Source of the DNA: a virus
Strand: one strand, 5' to 3'
Virus record (IMG/VR): IMGVR_UViG_3300037247_001314
Location: 1 to 64,000 of that record
Length of the DNA: 64,000 nucleotides
Part shown: positions 34,861 to 43,530 of the stretch, one piece after another
Layout of the letters: each line of letters begins with the position of its first letter
How positions within the stretch are numbered: the first letter of the stretch is position 1
Notes under the pieces: generated by a model
What the model was told of the DNA's origin: nothing
The model's input: only the letters and a program-made list of their open reading frames with translations
The model's database searches: none
Position numbers and translations under genes: made by a program

Positions 34861-37371
34861 CTAGTCGTCGAAGGAAAGCCCATCTGGAGCGTAGACGTCA
34901 CGGCCGGGAACCGGCCGGCGAAGGCCAGGACCCTTGCTGTGGGTCTGCGGCACTCCAGACGCGGGTGCTGGCGACATGCTCTTTTGCATCGTTCCAGACA
35001 GTCGGTCAACCCCACACTCGGGGCACTTGGTCAGCGCCTTCATCACCTGCGTGTTGCAAGCGGGGCACGCTTGGCTCTTGGTAAGGTCGTTGCCCAAGTC
35101 AAAGCCGGGCTGCCGACCGTGGTAGCCGAACGAATCTTTGTCGCTGTTGAGCAGCTCCATACAATCTTGGTCGCTGATATCCGTCATGATGATGCCGCCC
35201 TTCATCATGACCTTTATCTGACGACCATTTTGCAGCGGGGCCTCTTGGCTGGGGCCCACCCCGAGACCCAACTGAACGTCGGCTTCGCCCTTGCGCATCG
35301 CTTGGACAGCAGCGGCACGACGCTGTTGCTCGGCGATGACCTCAACGTCGGCGTGCAGAGGCATGCCGGTCTGCGCGTCGAGGCCGCTCTTGGAGAAAAG
35401 CTTTGAGGAGCTTTCGTTCTGGTGCAGGCCTGGCGAGCCAACTTGGGGGTTGCTTCCAGACGGAGCGCCGGGGCTCATTCCAGACGCACCGCCATGGACG
35501 TCGTGCGTCTTAGCTCGCAACGAGCTTTGGTTGCCGGTATGATTCGGGCCGTAAGCGGGCCCCCCTTGGCTGCGCTTTTCCCCAAGACCAGCGGCGCCGG
35601 TCTGTGGGCTCGACGCTGAGGCTGCGGCCGAGCTTGGGTGGCCTGGCATCGGAGCAGTCGCATCACCGTAGGCGTTGCCTCCCTGGCTGGCTGCTGAGCG
35701 CTGCGCGCCCTGTGCGCCGTACGCGCTCGCGGGAGCTCCAGGGATGATAATCATCCCGTGCTCGTCCTTCATCTTGTCGGTGTCGTTGGGGTCGTCGGGT
35801 GTGAACTGATCGGTCGTTCCCGTCTTTCCAGACACAAGGCTGTTTTGTGGCACGTCAGGCCCTCCTTGATTAGCGCCGTAAGCGTCGCCGGCAGCGCTGT
35901 TCACTTCATTGATTCCAGACGCGCCAGTGCGAACTGCCGGTCCTCCGCCGATGCCCCCATGAGCTCCGACGCCATCGAGCCTACCACCTTCCTCGGTGCG
36001 GCTCACTTCGACGTTACCGGCGTAGCCATTGCGCTCGTCGAGGCCTTGCCGCACACCCTTTGGTAGGGGCTTACCGGTCTTGCCCATTCCGTAGTCCCCG
36101 GTGCCCGGCCCGAGATTACCTTTTCGAAGCCAATCGACAAGGCCGCCGTTGTCGCTCGCAAAACTCTTCTTGGTGTCGTCGGGCACAAGAATGCCCCCCA
36201 CTTTCTTCATCCCATACTTAGCAGCGGAGAGGCCTTGTCGCACAACTGCGCCATCCCCTGAGACGGCATCCTTGCCCGTGTGCTTCTTATGCAAATGATG
36301 GTCGTGGTCACCAGCTTTGGCTTCGTCGTGAAAATCGTCCGCCATGCGCTTAGCTGCGGCAGCACGGGTAGCGGGGTCAAACGCATGGGAGCCACCACCT
36401 CCTGCGCCGCCCATGTCCTTCTTGTATTTCTGTGAAGCGCTCGCAAGTAGGTGCCCGTAGAGCTTCGTTGCTTGAGCGTGATCGTATTTTCCAGACGCCA
36501 TTTTATTGACGAGGTTTTTTCGAATCGGCTCGTGCTGTTGGCGGTGCAGATCGCCGTCGTTCTCCGTGAACATCTGGAGTTCGCGGCTTCCTTCCGCGTC
36601 GTGGTGCTTTGCTGTTGGCGCTGACTTGCCCGAGTGTTTCTTGTCACTCCAAGGGATCTTGTGTGCGGGGTCCGCCCACTTGCCGCCGCGGGCTCCTATG
36701 TACGGGCCCGCTTTGCTGAGGCTATCGCCCTCCTCGACGAGGCCAGCGTAGCTCTTGGAGAACGTGTCTTCAGCAGCGACATCAAGCGCATCGGCTTCAC
36801 CGGCATCGCTGAGCCAAGCGTTGAGCCCCTTATTCATCTCAGAGTAGTCGCCGCCCTTGGCCGCCATTGGTGGGGGGCCTTCGTTGCTCTCGGCGCCTTC
36901 TTCTTTCGCAGCTTCGGCTTCCGCTTCGTCTGGAGCGTTCGCATCCACACCGTCGTCGTCACCATCGGCTTCCGTGCCACCTTCAACGTTTTTCTGCTCA
37001 GCCGGTTTGTCGCTACCGGTCCCACCTTTGAGAAGGTAGTCGAAGCCACTGGAGTCCATTGCGCGTGCTGCGGGCGCGGGAGCGACTGGGGCGGGTGCTC
37101 GAGCGGGCGCTGCAGTTTCCCCACCCTTTTCCAGACGCTCGCTTTTGGCAATGTGCCACTCGTAGCGCTGTTGATGGGCGGTGGTTTGCTCATCGTCGAC
37201 AAGACCGAGCACGACTTCGTCAGGTGCGTCTTGGCTCTTATGCAGGGCACGGGAGGCGTCGCGTGCGAGCGCATGCGCATCGGCGGCACTCTTATGGAGA
37301 GCAAGCGTGTCGTGCTGGACCGCTTGAGCGGTGGCTTCTTGGGCCTTATCGGCGAGGTCGGCGTATTTCAT
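34861..37371 (-). CDS. Large low-complexity head protein with zinc ribbon
   Basis: The 836-residue protein follows the portal in the map and is rich in Gly, Ala, Ser, Asp, Pro and Gln. An N-terminal helix (residues 1-75) leads into a disordered acidic region, then a short GPYIGARGGKWADPAHKIPW motif common in phage internal head proteins. A long Gly/Ser region carries repeated A-Y-G units (GDAYGANQGGP, GPAYGPNHTGN). Near the C-terminus a zinc ribbon is clear: CPACNTQVMKALTKCPECG. It probably resides in the head and may be ejected. The dispersed TCCAGAC motif is frequent in this gene. Confidence 0.65.
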   Translation of the reverse strand: MKYADLADKAQEATAQAVQHDTLALHKSAADAHALARDASRALHKSQDAPDEVVLGLVDDEQTTAHQQRYEWHIAKSERLEKGGETAAPARAPAPVAPAPAARAMDSSGFDYLLKGGTGSDKPAEQKNVEGGTEADGDDDGVDANAPDEAEAEAAKEEGAESNEGPPPMAAKGGDYSEMNKGLNAWLSDAGEADALDVAAEDTFSKSYAGLVEEGDSLSKAGPYIGARGGKWADPAHKIPWSDKKHSGKSAPTAKHHDAEGSRELQMFTENDGDLHRQQHEPIRKNLVNKMASGKYDHAQATKLYGHLLASASQKYKKDMGGAGGGGSHAFDPATRAAAAKRMADDFHDEAKAGDHDHHLHKKHTGKDAVSGDGAVVRQGLSAAKYGMKKVGGILVPDDTKKSFASDNGGLVDWLRKGNLGPGTGDYGMGKTGKPLPKGVRQGLDERNGYAGNVEVSRTEEGGRLDGVGAHGGIGGGPAVRTGASGINEVNSAAGDAYGANQGGPDVPQNSLVSGKTGTTDQFTPDDPNDTDKMKDEHGMIIIPGAPASAYGAQGAQRSAASQGGNAYGDATAPMPGHPSSAAASASSPQTGAAGLGEKRSQGGPAYGPNHTGNQSSLRAKTHDVHGGASGMSPGAPSGSNPQVGSPGLHQNESSSKLFSKSGLDAQTGMPLHADVEVIAEQQRRAAAVQAMRKGEADVQLGLGVGPSQEAPLQNGRQIKVMMKGGIIMTDISDQDCMELLNSDKDSFGYHGRQPGFDLGNDLTKSQACPACNTQVMKALTKCPECGVDRLSGTMQKSMSPAPASGVPQTHSKGPGLRRPVPGRDVYAPDGLSFDD

Positions 37372-37406
37372 GTCAGAACCTTAGCTGAAAGAGACGTTGA
37401 GGTCTT

Positions 37407-38513
37407 TTACCCCTTGGAGCCCGCTGCGCCCAGCTTCTTCACGGCAGCAGGTTTGAGATTTCCGCCCGCGTGCGAAAGTTCGCCAGCGCGGACAGAATCC
37501 CGGATAGCATCTTTGATGAGCTCGTCGTCGTAACCGCCGTAGCCCTTGAGGTCGTCAAGGGAGCAGCCCTTGCCTATGCGCTTGACAAGACCAGCCCGGC
37601 ATTTCTTCTTGAGCACGTCGCGTCCAGACACATGTGCGCCGTCTTGTTTCGCGTAGTCGTCCTCGTTGTAGAAGTAACGGTGCTTGCCCGTTTCCTTATT
37701 CGTCACACGACGGTGGTAGCTACCCCCTCGGGGGTCAGCCTTCCGCATCGACTCATCAAAGTCAGGATGCGAATCGTCGCCGGTGTCGTCATAAATCTGC
37801 TTTGCGAGTTCACGACCAGCTGCGTCCATCGCGAGGCAGTAGCGTTCGCCCGCGCTGAGTTCGCTTTTTCGCAAACCTTGCAACCGCCGCTGTAGACGCT
37901 GCGTCTCGTTGTGGTTGTCGCCATGGTCTCGGTAGTAGCGCGAAGCCCTGACAGTGACAGCTTTGCGCTGCACGGGATCTAGCTGCATGTACTGCAGCTG
38001 GTGGTTGAGCGACGTGCGAAAGTTGACCTCGGGATGTCCTATGTTGTCCCGCACCTGCGTCTGGATTTGCTGCTCTTGCGCAAGAGAGAGCGCAAGCCCG
38101 CGCGTTACGCCGGCTGGGCTGTGCACGGGCTCGTTGAAGCTCAAGAGCTTTGCAGCCGTCCGACCCCCACGAGGCATCGCCGTCAACGCGCTCGGGATGG
38201 TCATGCGAGGGATTTGTCCAGACACGATGCCTGTTGCCTTACTCAGCCCGCCGTTTGCTTCAGTCATCGTGTCGAGGTCGTACTGAACGCCAGTGCCGTA
38301 GAGCCCACTATCATCGACGCTACCAAGCATCGGCTGGTTGTCGGTGACGAGGACATGGAAGCATTCGCCGCTCTTCTCCGTCTTGCTTGTGAACGTGCCG
38401 CCCATCGCTTGATAAACGCCTGAGACGTAGGCGTAGTTTTCGCCTTGGCCTTGCTCTGCTGCCTTTTTTTCCGCGCGCTTCCACTTGTCGTGGTCGGTGA
38501 CATTTGCCGGCAT
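37407..38513 (-). CDS. Head-module protein with YAYVxGVY N-terminal motif
   Basis: The 368-residue protein begins with the helix DKWKRAEKKAAEQGQGENY-AYVSGVYQAMGG, a short motif (K-W-x-x-A-x(2-8)-Y-A-Y-V-x-G-[VI]-[YF]) found in many phage internal/structural proteins. The rest is basic and helical, including LQRRLQGLRKSELSAGERYC and a repeated KETGKHRYFYNEDDYAKQ-type region. An enzyme function is not visible. It lies between terminase and the low-complexity head gene and is probably packaged. Confidence 0.6.
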   Translation of the reverse strand: MPANVTDHDKWKRAEKKAAEQGQGENYAYVSGVYQAMGGTFTSKTEKSGECFHVLVTDNQPMLGSVDDSGLYGTGVQYDLDTMTEANGGLSKATGIVSGQIPRMTIPSALTAMPRGGRTAAKLLSFNEPVHSPAGVTRGLALSLAQEQQIQTQVRDNIGHPEVNFRTSLNHQLQYMQLDPVQRKAVTVRASRYYRDHGDNHNETQRLQRRLQGLRKSELSAGERYCLAMDAAGRELAKQIYDDTGDDSHPDFDESMRKADPRGGSYHRRVTNKETGKHRYFYNEDDYAKQDGAHVSGRDVLKKKCRAGLVKRIGKGCSLDDLKGYGGYDDELIKDAIRDSVRAGELSHAGGNLKPAAVKKLGAAGSKG

Positions 38514-38566
38514 TCAGACTCCGAGCTGTAGTGTGGCCTGTTAGGCCCGGTGCTGTCGATTTCTGT

Positions 38567-40501
38567 CTACCATTCAAAATCCTTATTGCCGAGTCCTGGC
38601 AAATGGCGCCAGGCGAGTTCATCTGGATGCAGCTGGTCGTCTGGCACGAGGGAGGCCTCCTGCGCTGACCGTGTTGCTCGCGGGCCCACAAGATTCTCGA
38701 CGGTGAGGTGCTGAGCGATAAAGTCTTTGATGGCGTCCTTAGGCGCGTCCTCGATTTCGACGTCGCCGCCCCACTCCTGCAGCAAGTCGCCCACAGGGTC
38801 GTCCCCCCACTGTGCTGCGTCCGGCTCGACCATCTGTTGGTCCAGGAGTTGGTCAAGGCTGAGGTCGTCGTCGCCCTCCTCACCAAAGGAGAAGCCAAAG
38901 GCCCCTGCCCTGACCGCGCAGTTAGCGATCCAGAAAGCCATCACCGTGTCGTCGTGAGAGCCGACGCCTTGGAGCTTGCCCTCCAGCCACGTGAAGTGCC
39001 GCATTTCCTTTATCCAGATGTCGCTCTTCTCGACGCTCTCTTGGTCGCCGCGGGGAATGCGCACCTTCGCGTTTTCCAGCAACACGCGCAGCTGGGGCAC
39101 GCCGCCTTCGAGGGTGTTTTTGTTCATCGTGTGCGTGTTGCCTGAAGGTTGCGCCGAGTTTGACTTCTTGGTTCCAGACGTCACGAACTTGTAGATGGGC
39201 AGGTCAGTCTCGCGGATGAGGTCATCAGCAAAGATGCGTTGCATTTGATTCGATTCCAGATAGATGAGGTCAGCGTCGTACTTTCGCCCGAGTGCGTTGA
39301 TGAGTCCCAGTTGTTGTTTGTATTCCAGACCGTGGTGGCGTTGGATGTCGATGATCCATCTGTTGCGTGCTTGGTCCAGACCGAGGACGAAGCCGACGGT
39401 GTAGTCCGCCCCCGTCGACGTCGAGATGGCGAAGTCGAAACCAATGTAGAAGCTCGTGATGCCGAGCTCCTCGTAGTACGCACGCGTCTGCCCCATCTTC
39501 ACGCCCAGCTGCTCGGTAGGCGACCCTCGGAAGAGTCGGCCGGGGAACAAGCTCATCTCGTCGCTGATGGGCTCGCACATGAACTCGCGCGTGAAGCGCA
39601 CGCTCTTGATTTCGAGTTCGCGCTCTTCGAGAGACTCGACGACAATGCCTTGTTCCAAGTAGCGAAGCCGTTCGGCCTTCGTCGCGCAGAATCGCTCGGG
39701 CCACAGCGCCTCACCTGCCAGATTGCGTGCTGCGTATTTGCGGTAGCAGTAGCGTTTGTTCTCAGCGAGGTCAGCGTAGAGGTCGGCCGCGTGGAACGGT
39801 GTGCCCACGACGATGACCTGGCCGCCAGGGTTCACCATGTTTGTGATGGCCGTGTAGAAGTAGTCTATGTGCTTGTTGCGAACGAGTTCGCTATACGCGT
39901 CCTCGTCGTTGAGCCCGTCGTCGACGACGATCCAGTCAGGGTGGGCTCCGCGGATCTTGGTGCCGAAACCGCGCGCGTAGATTTTATGGCCGTTGGCCAA
40001 AGTGATCTGAGTCTTGCTCCAGTTGCGCGCTTTGTTCTTCGGGTTGAGGAACGCAAGCTTGGGGTTGCTCTCAATCTCCTCTTTGATGTCTTCGAGGATT
40101 CGAACAGCCTGCTCTTGCGTCGCCGAGAAGATGTAACCTCGACCACCAGGCATGAACGCCGCTTTCCAAATAGGAAAAGCGAAGTCGAAGAAAAATGTTT
40201 TTCCGTGATTTCTCGGGGCCAACACGCAGATGCGGTCTTCTTTGGCGACGAGTTCGTCCCACTCCATGTGGTGTTCGGCGACGATGAAATGGCTGTTGTA
40301 GGGAGCCTGCACTGGCCCAGACAGACACTCGCTCGCGAAGAAAGCGCATGACTCCCGCATCATCTCGATGGTGAGCGCGTCCCAGTCGTCGTCGCCACCT
40401 TCGACCGCAGCGTGGGCACGACGTTCTACAGCGTCGTCGTCCCACTCGGGAACGCCGCTACTAAAGAGCTCACCAAATCCGTTAGCCGGCATTGCCATCA
40501 T
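38567..40501 (-). CDS. terL: Terminase large subunit
   Basis: The 644-residue ATPase-nuclease drives DNA packaging. The Walker A variant APRNHGKT is at residues 95-102, Walker B DWIVVDD at 189-195, and the coupling segment IVVGTPFHAADLY near 235. The RNase H-fold nuclease shows its three acidic positions: FYIGFDFAIS (Asp356), DLIYLES (Glu416) and GSHDDTVMAFW (Asp517/518). An acidic C-terminal extension of about 110 residues (DDDLSLDQLLDQQMVEPDAA) goes beyond the usual length and may contact the portal. It follows two small genes that could include the small subunit. Confidence 0.95.
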   Translation of the reverse strand: MMAMPANGFGELFSSGVPEWDDDAVERRAHAAVEGGDDDWDALTIEMMRESCAFFASECLSGPVQAPYNSHFIVAEHHMEWDELVAKEDRICVLAPRNHGKTFFFDFAFPIWKAAFMPGGRGYIFSATQEQAVRILEDIKEEIESNPKLAFLNPKNKARNWSKTQITLANGHKIYARGFGTKIRGAHPDWIVVDDGLNDEDAYSELVRNKHIDYFYTAITNMVNPGGQVIVVGTPFHAADLYADLAENKRYCYRKYAARNLAGEALWPERFCATKAERLRYLEQGIVVESLEERELEIKSVRFTREFMCEPISDEMSLFPGRLFRGSPTEQLGVKMGQTRAYYEELGITSFYIGFDFAISTSTGADYTVGFVLGLDQARNRWIIDIQRHHGLEYKQQLGLINALGRKYDADLIYLESNQMQRIFADDLIRETDLPIYKFVTSGTKKSNSAQPSGNTHTMNKNTLEGGVPQLRVLLENAKVRIPRGDQESVEKSDIWIKEMRHFTWLEGKLQGVGSHDDTVMAFWIANCAVRAGAFGFSFGEEGDDDLSLDQLLDQQMVEPDAAQWGDDPVGDLLQEWGGDVEIEDAPKDAIKDFIAQHLTVENLVGPRATRSAQEASLVPDDQLHPDELAWRHLPGLGNKDFEW

Positions 40502-40541
40502 CGACTAGGTTGCCGTGGTCCAGACAAAATGTCCAGACGAG

Positions 40542-40820
40542 TCAATGCACAGGGTTGAGCAGTCCCACTTTTTGCATTGACGAATAGATACGATCGGCGA
40601 GCGTTAGCGCCTGCCCCTGGATGAGGAGCAAGTTGTCTTCGTCGAGGCCACCTTGCTGCGCGGCAAGACGCCAAAAAGCAGCGTTAGCTTCAGCCGCGAG
40701 CAGTTGCGCCTGGACATTGGGCTGCACGCCTTGTTCGTTCTCGTATTCAGAGGTCAGCTTGACGAGTTCGAGGCCGAGTCCTGCACCTACGCCTTGTTGA
40801 ATGAAGCCACTGCGGGGCAA
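40542..40820 (-). CDS. Small helical protein next to terminase, possible small terminase subunit
   Basis: The 92-residue protein starts at TTG directly after the preceding TAG. It is helical (NVQAQLLAAEANAAFWRLAA, LIQGQALTLADRIYSSMQKV) without a helix-turn-helix I can defend. Gene order fits a small terminase subunit, but the size is short and the call is tentative. Two TCCAGAC motifs lie in the gap to terL. Confidence 0.5.
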   Translation of the reverse strand: MPRSGFIQQGVGAGLGLELVKLTSEYENEQGVQPNVQAQLLAAEANAAFWRLAAQQGGLDEDNLLLIQGQALTLADRIYSSMQKVGLLNPVH

Positions 40821-40823
40821 TGC

Positions 40824-41036
40824 CTAATCGACCAAAGCAAACAGATGCTGGGACAAATGTGGAGCTGTAACGATCGCCAGAGTTTCCCAACCACCTTCAC
40901 CGTCCGCGATAAGAGGTGGATCGATGACGTCAGCCGCTATCACGTTTCCCCGTCTTGGTGGGCCCTTTCGCGGTCGATGCCACGCGTAACGTTTCTTGGC
41001 TTTGCCGCGAATGATGGTGCCCGCTTCAATCTGCAT
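40824..41036 (-). CDS. Small basic protein, first gene of terminase operon
   Basis: The 70-residue protein begins MQIEAGTIIRGKAKKRYAWH, with GGGGAG 11 bases upstream and a terminator just beyond. A longer frame reaching into the terminator is rejected. The N-terminal half is basic (KAKKRYAWHRPRKGPPRRG), suggesting nucleic-acid contact. No family is recognised. Confidence 0.55.
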   Translation of the reverse strand: MQIEAGTIIRGKAKKRYAWHRPRKGPPRRGNVIAADVIDPPLIADGEGGWETLAIVTAPHLSQHLFALVD

Positions 41037-41051
41037 GCTGCAGCATACTCC

Positions 41052-41084
41052 CCAACGAAAAAAGGCCGCAACCGTTGCCGGTGC
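41052..41084 (-). terminator. Rho-independent terminator upstream of the terminase operon
   Basis: On the minus strand GGTCGCACC and GGTTGCGGCC pair imperfectly around GGCAAC and are followed directly by TTTTTTCG. It would stop transcription arriving from the early/accessory region, isolating the packaging-head operon that begins at 41036. Confidence 0.75.
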
Positions 41085-41107
41085 GACCCCTTCCTCATAA
41101 CCGGGTT

Positions 41108-41240
41108 TATCGTGCAAGCACGAGGCACCCCGGTGGCCCCCAGTTACGGGAGTGCGCGGTTTCGGCTTTTAAGGGCCGTTCCATACACCCTCGGGGCATG
41201 CCCCCGAGCGCTCTGCGATGTATCCGCTCCCGTAACTTGC
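41108..41240 (-). ncRNA. Large nested stem-loop element in the 41.0-41.5 kb gap
   Basis: The 477-base interval 41037-41513 has no convincing gene. Its best feature is an 11-bp perfect inverted repeat, AGTTACGGGAG (about 41142-41152) and CTCCCGTAACT (about 41227-41237). This encloses a CTCGGGG/CCCCGAG hairpin, an ATACA/TGTAT helix around it and a CGGC/GCCG hairpin, together resembling a three-way junction. A short CGTG-CTTG-CACG hairpin (near 41111) and the terminator follow. It may be a structured RNA, a replication or packaging site, or a leader of the terminase operon. No known RNA family is recognised. Confidence 0.45.
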
Positions 41241-41513
41241 GCCACGCTCACGTCACACCATCGGCCGTGTTTCAAGCAGAGCTCATCGTTACCGACTCAC
41301 CCCTCAACACGACTGACCCTTCGCTGGTGGATAACGACGTCACCGCCAAAACCCGCGTCTGCTGTCTCCAGGTAGAAGAAACACCTCCAAGGAGGATGCC
41401 CCGCTTTGCCCGCTTGTTCCCCCGAAAGGAAACGCGCTTCGCTGCGCCAACGGGACGTGTTGTCTCAAACGTCTGGGCGACCGTCAAGAACTTTTTTCAC
41501 ATCCGTCGCTTTT

Positions 41514-41954
41514 TTAGATGTGGATGTCAGCCGCTACGGCCACATCGATATCCGCGCCGGCAGTCGGCGCCGTATCAATGTCGAAGCTCAGCACATCGCC
41601 GGGCGCGAGTACCTGGTTGGCCGGGTCCAGATCGGTGGTGCTCACCGCAGTACCGTCCGAGTCGGTGTTGGCCACCGTAAGATCGGTGACTCCGCCCGCG
41701 GCAAGCGCCGTGACGCCGTTGATGTTCACGTCTGGAACCGTGCTGCCACCCGAACCAGTCGTGCCCACCTTCATGCGCACTCGACGAAGGGTCATGTGGC
41801 GCTCGGCGATGAAGCTGAGCTTTTTGCCCGTTGTAACGGTCCCAGCAACGAAGCCGCTGAGCGGCACCTGTCGCGCAAGTTGCGCGAGGATGCCGGGGGA
41901 TTGATGGGCGAGGTCAGCAGGGTTTAAGTCGAGAGGGTTGCGGTAGGTTTCCAT
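41514..41954 (-). CDS. Putative virion surface protein, unknown
   Basis: The 146-residue protein starts METYRNPLDLNPADLAHQSP. Its C-terminal two-thirds are strand-rich and acidic (TVPDVNINGVTALAAGGVTD, VLSFDIDTAPTAGADIDVAV), like small capsid decoration proteins. It lies outside the main structural block, upstream of the gap and terminator. No family is recognised. Confidence 0.6.
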   Translation of the reverse strand: METYRNPLDLNPADLAHQSPGILAQLARQVPLSGFVAGTVTTGKKLSFIAERHMTLRRVRMKVGTTGSGGSTVPDVNINGVTALAAGGVTDLTVANTDSDGTAVSTTDLDPANQVLAPGDVLSFDIDTAPTAGADIDVAVAADIHI

Positions 41955-41999
41955 GGTCGGCTCCTTATGGGGGCGTCCACTGTACTTGCCGCAAACTCG

Positions 42000-42464
42000 T
42001 TACGCTACAGGCGGTGGCTCCTGGCTTTCGCCCGCATGCGTGAACACGACGTGCCAAGGTTTCTTAGCTTTACCGAACTGGCCGAATGCGGCCGGATTGA
42101 GCACGTCCATCTCGACGTGACCCCGACGTGGTCCTCGCTTGTCGTAGTTGTCGACGTCTGGACCAAAGCCAAACGTCGCACACTGCTGTGTTTCGCCGTA
42201 GTCGATAACCTTGTCCAAACGCCAGTCCGTTTCCTCGTCGGCCGGTGTCATGTCGATGTAATAATAATCGCCGACGGTAAACTGCTGCTCGTCGTCAACG
42301 TGAGCCTTGAAATGCATCTCCGCCTTTCCAGACGGCGTTGCCTCCCAGAACTGTTTATTCTCGGGCGCGCCCTCGTCGGCGCTGACGGGAAGGAACTCGT
42401 AGCTCCGATAATGGTCCCAAGTGTTGGTGCTGCTCATGCAGCGAAACTTTGCGCGAATAGACAT
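42000..42464 (-). CDS. Unknown protein
   Basis: The 155-residue protein begins MSIRAKFRCMSSTNTWDHYR, with GGAG 8 bases upstream. A long N-terminal frame extension over the preceding gene is rejected. It contains a strand-rich middle (AEMHFKAHVDDEQQFTVGDY-YYIDMTPADEE) that looks like a small compact domain. The start with FRC and the later region resemble uncharacterised phage proteins of about this size, but no function can be given. Confidence 0.6.
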   Translation of the reverse strand: MSIRAKFRCMSSTNTWDHYRSYEFLPVSADEGAPENKQFWEATPSGKAEMHFKAHVDDEQQFTVGDYYYIDMTPADEETDWRLDKVIDYGETQQCATFGFGPDVDNYDKRGPRRGHVEMDVLNPAAFGQFGKAKKPWHVVFTHAGESQEPPPVA

Positions 42465-42540
42465 TGGCGTCTCCGGTGTTGGTTCAGTTGTGAGACGCCG
42501 CGCGGTTGGCCCAGGTCGTGGCACCCTGGTTGAGTTCAGT

Positions 42541-42768
42541 CTACCAAGTGTCCTCGGGCAATGCACCTTCAGCTGGCGAACCGTCTGCGTACGTATGGAA
42601 CACGCGGAGACCCGTGACGGGGTCGCGAGTAGTGCGCGCTTCACGCTCCTCTAAATAGCGCCGCTCGGATTCTAGGCGCAGGTGCTTTTCGGCACCGTGC
42701 ATGAAACTGACGATCCCGATAACCCCACCAAACAACACCGAGCCCACAATAATAGCAACAGTAAACAT
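42541..42768 (-). CDS. Small single-span membrane protein A
   Basis: The 75-residue protein has one transmembrane helix (residues about 3-23, VAIIVGSVLFGGVIGIVSFM) and a charged tail with ERRYLEEREARTT. Its ATG overlaps the stop of the neighbouring membrane gene by one base, with AAGGAGG upstream. The tail resembles that of the neighbour, suggesting that the two are tandem duplicates. A holin- or spanin-like role is possible but unproven. Confidence 0.65.
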   Translation of the reverse strand: MFTVAIIVGSVLFGGVIGIVSFMHGAEKHLRLESERRYLEEREARTTRDPVTGLRVFHTYADGSPAEGALPEDTW

Positions 42769-42941
42769 CAGCGCACCTCCTTAGTTGTGTTCGTTCTCTC
42801 TTCCAAATAGTAACGCTCTTCGCGCTCCCATTTGCGTTGCAGGATGCGGTCGACAAGCCGCGGATTTCTCTGCACCCCTAGCGTGTACCCCGCGAAGAAC
42901 CCGAACATTGCGCCGACAGTCACGAATAACCAGTCAAGCAT
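42768..42941 (-). CDS. Small single-span membrane protein B
   Basis: The 57-residue protein begins MLDWLFVTVGAMFGFFAGYT, a transmembrane helix, and ends with EREERYYLEERTNTTKEVR, closely matching the tail of the next gene. The ATG overlaps the stop of the preceding regulator-like gene by 8 bases. A much longer open frame upstream in the same phase is not coding, as it overlaps the HTH gene. Confidence 0.6.
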   Translation of the reverse strand: MLDWLFVTVGAMFGFFAGYTLGVQRNPRLVDRILQRKWEREERYYLEERTNTTKEVR

Positions 42942-43530
42942 TGGCGTCCAGACGCGCAGCTTTCCATCGAGACTGATTCCAACAGCGCTTGCAAGTGACC
43001 TCGTCCCAATCGTCGGTAAGCCGGCATCCGTACTGCGCCGCACACGACGCGAGCTTCTTGTTATACGGATCGCGCATATGAATCTTCCACCTCGGAGGGT
43101 TCGCGCTATCGACGAAAGACTTTTCTTCCAGACGGGCGGGCTGCGTATGACAAAGCGCCTTAAGTCGCCCCAACTCTTCCAAGAGTTCGGGGTCACTACC
43201 CGCTGGCCACCACATCGTGCCGTGCTCATCAGTCCAGCCGCCCTCAACATTGAGCGACTCGCCGGCAGCCTTCTCTTCTTTCGGGGCGGGTTGGTCTTCG
43301 ATGACTCCCTGCTTCCGCAGCCGAGCGTTTGTTTCCTCGATACGCGTATCGGTCGCCGTAATGGCAGCGCCCCACTTCTCCACCGCCGCAGAGGTAACAC
43401 CGTACTGCTCAGCGACGTCGTCAACTCGGGCACCGTTCCGCACAGCGCGGGCAGCCATCGACCTATCCCTGTTTGTGAGCATTGCCATCTGAAAGTCCAG
43501 ACGCGCACCAGGCACGAGCAGCGTGCTCAT
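42934..43530 (-). CDS. HTH-containing protein with C-terminal Cys cluster
   Basis: The roughly 198-residue protein has a helix-turn-helix near the N-terminus (ARAVRNGARVDDVAEQYGVT-SAAVEKW), of the kind found in phage DNA-binding proteins and small terminases. A helical linker follows, then a C-terminal part with CAAQYGCRLTDDWDEVTCKR and a CxxC (CKRC). ATG at 43530 is used; an ATG at 43488 (MAMLTNRDRSMAARA) would shorten the overlap with the upstream gene and is an equally good choice. Its role is probably regulatory. Confidence 0.6.
   Translation of the reverse strand: MSTLLVPGARLDFQMAMLTNRDRSMAARAVRNGARVDDVAEQYGVTSAAVEKWGAAITATDTRIEETNARLRKQGVIEDQPAPKEEKAAGESLNVEGGWTDEHGTMWWPAGSDPELLEELGRLKALCHTQPARLEEKSFVDSANPPRWKIHMRDPYNKKLASCAAQYGCRLTDDWDEVTCKRCWNQSRWKAARLDANA

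Noticed and set aside
39239-40351. 370-codon plus-strand frame opposite terminase
   Set aside because: It is antisense to the conserved terminase ATPase and nuclease regions, with composition typical of shadow frames.
41383-41395. CCTCCAAGGAGG palindrome in the gap
   Set aside because: It is a simple short palindrome that resembles a ribosome site by chance; there is no U-tract or partner gene.
41272-41487. 71-codon minus-strand frame in the 41 kb gap
   Set aside because: It starts only at TTG without a ribosome site, is Arg/Thr/Ser-rich and matches nothing; it could still be a small gene but is not supported.
41075-41680. 201-codon plus-strand frame across the gap
   Set aside because: It is Arg/Pro/Cys-rich and crosses the stem-loop element and the 3' end of a minus-strand gene; the AAGGAGG next to ATG at 41.39 kb is too close to act as a ribosome site.
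42942-43508. Upstream extension of the small membrane protein B frame
   Set aside because: It overlaps the HTH-containing gene in another phase, and its sequence is Arg/Ser-rich noise until the MLDWLF start.
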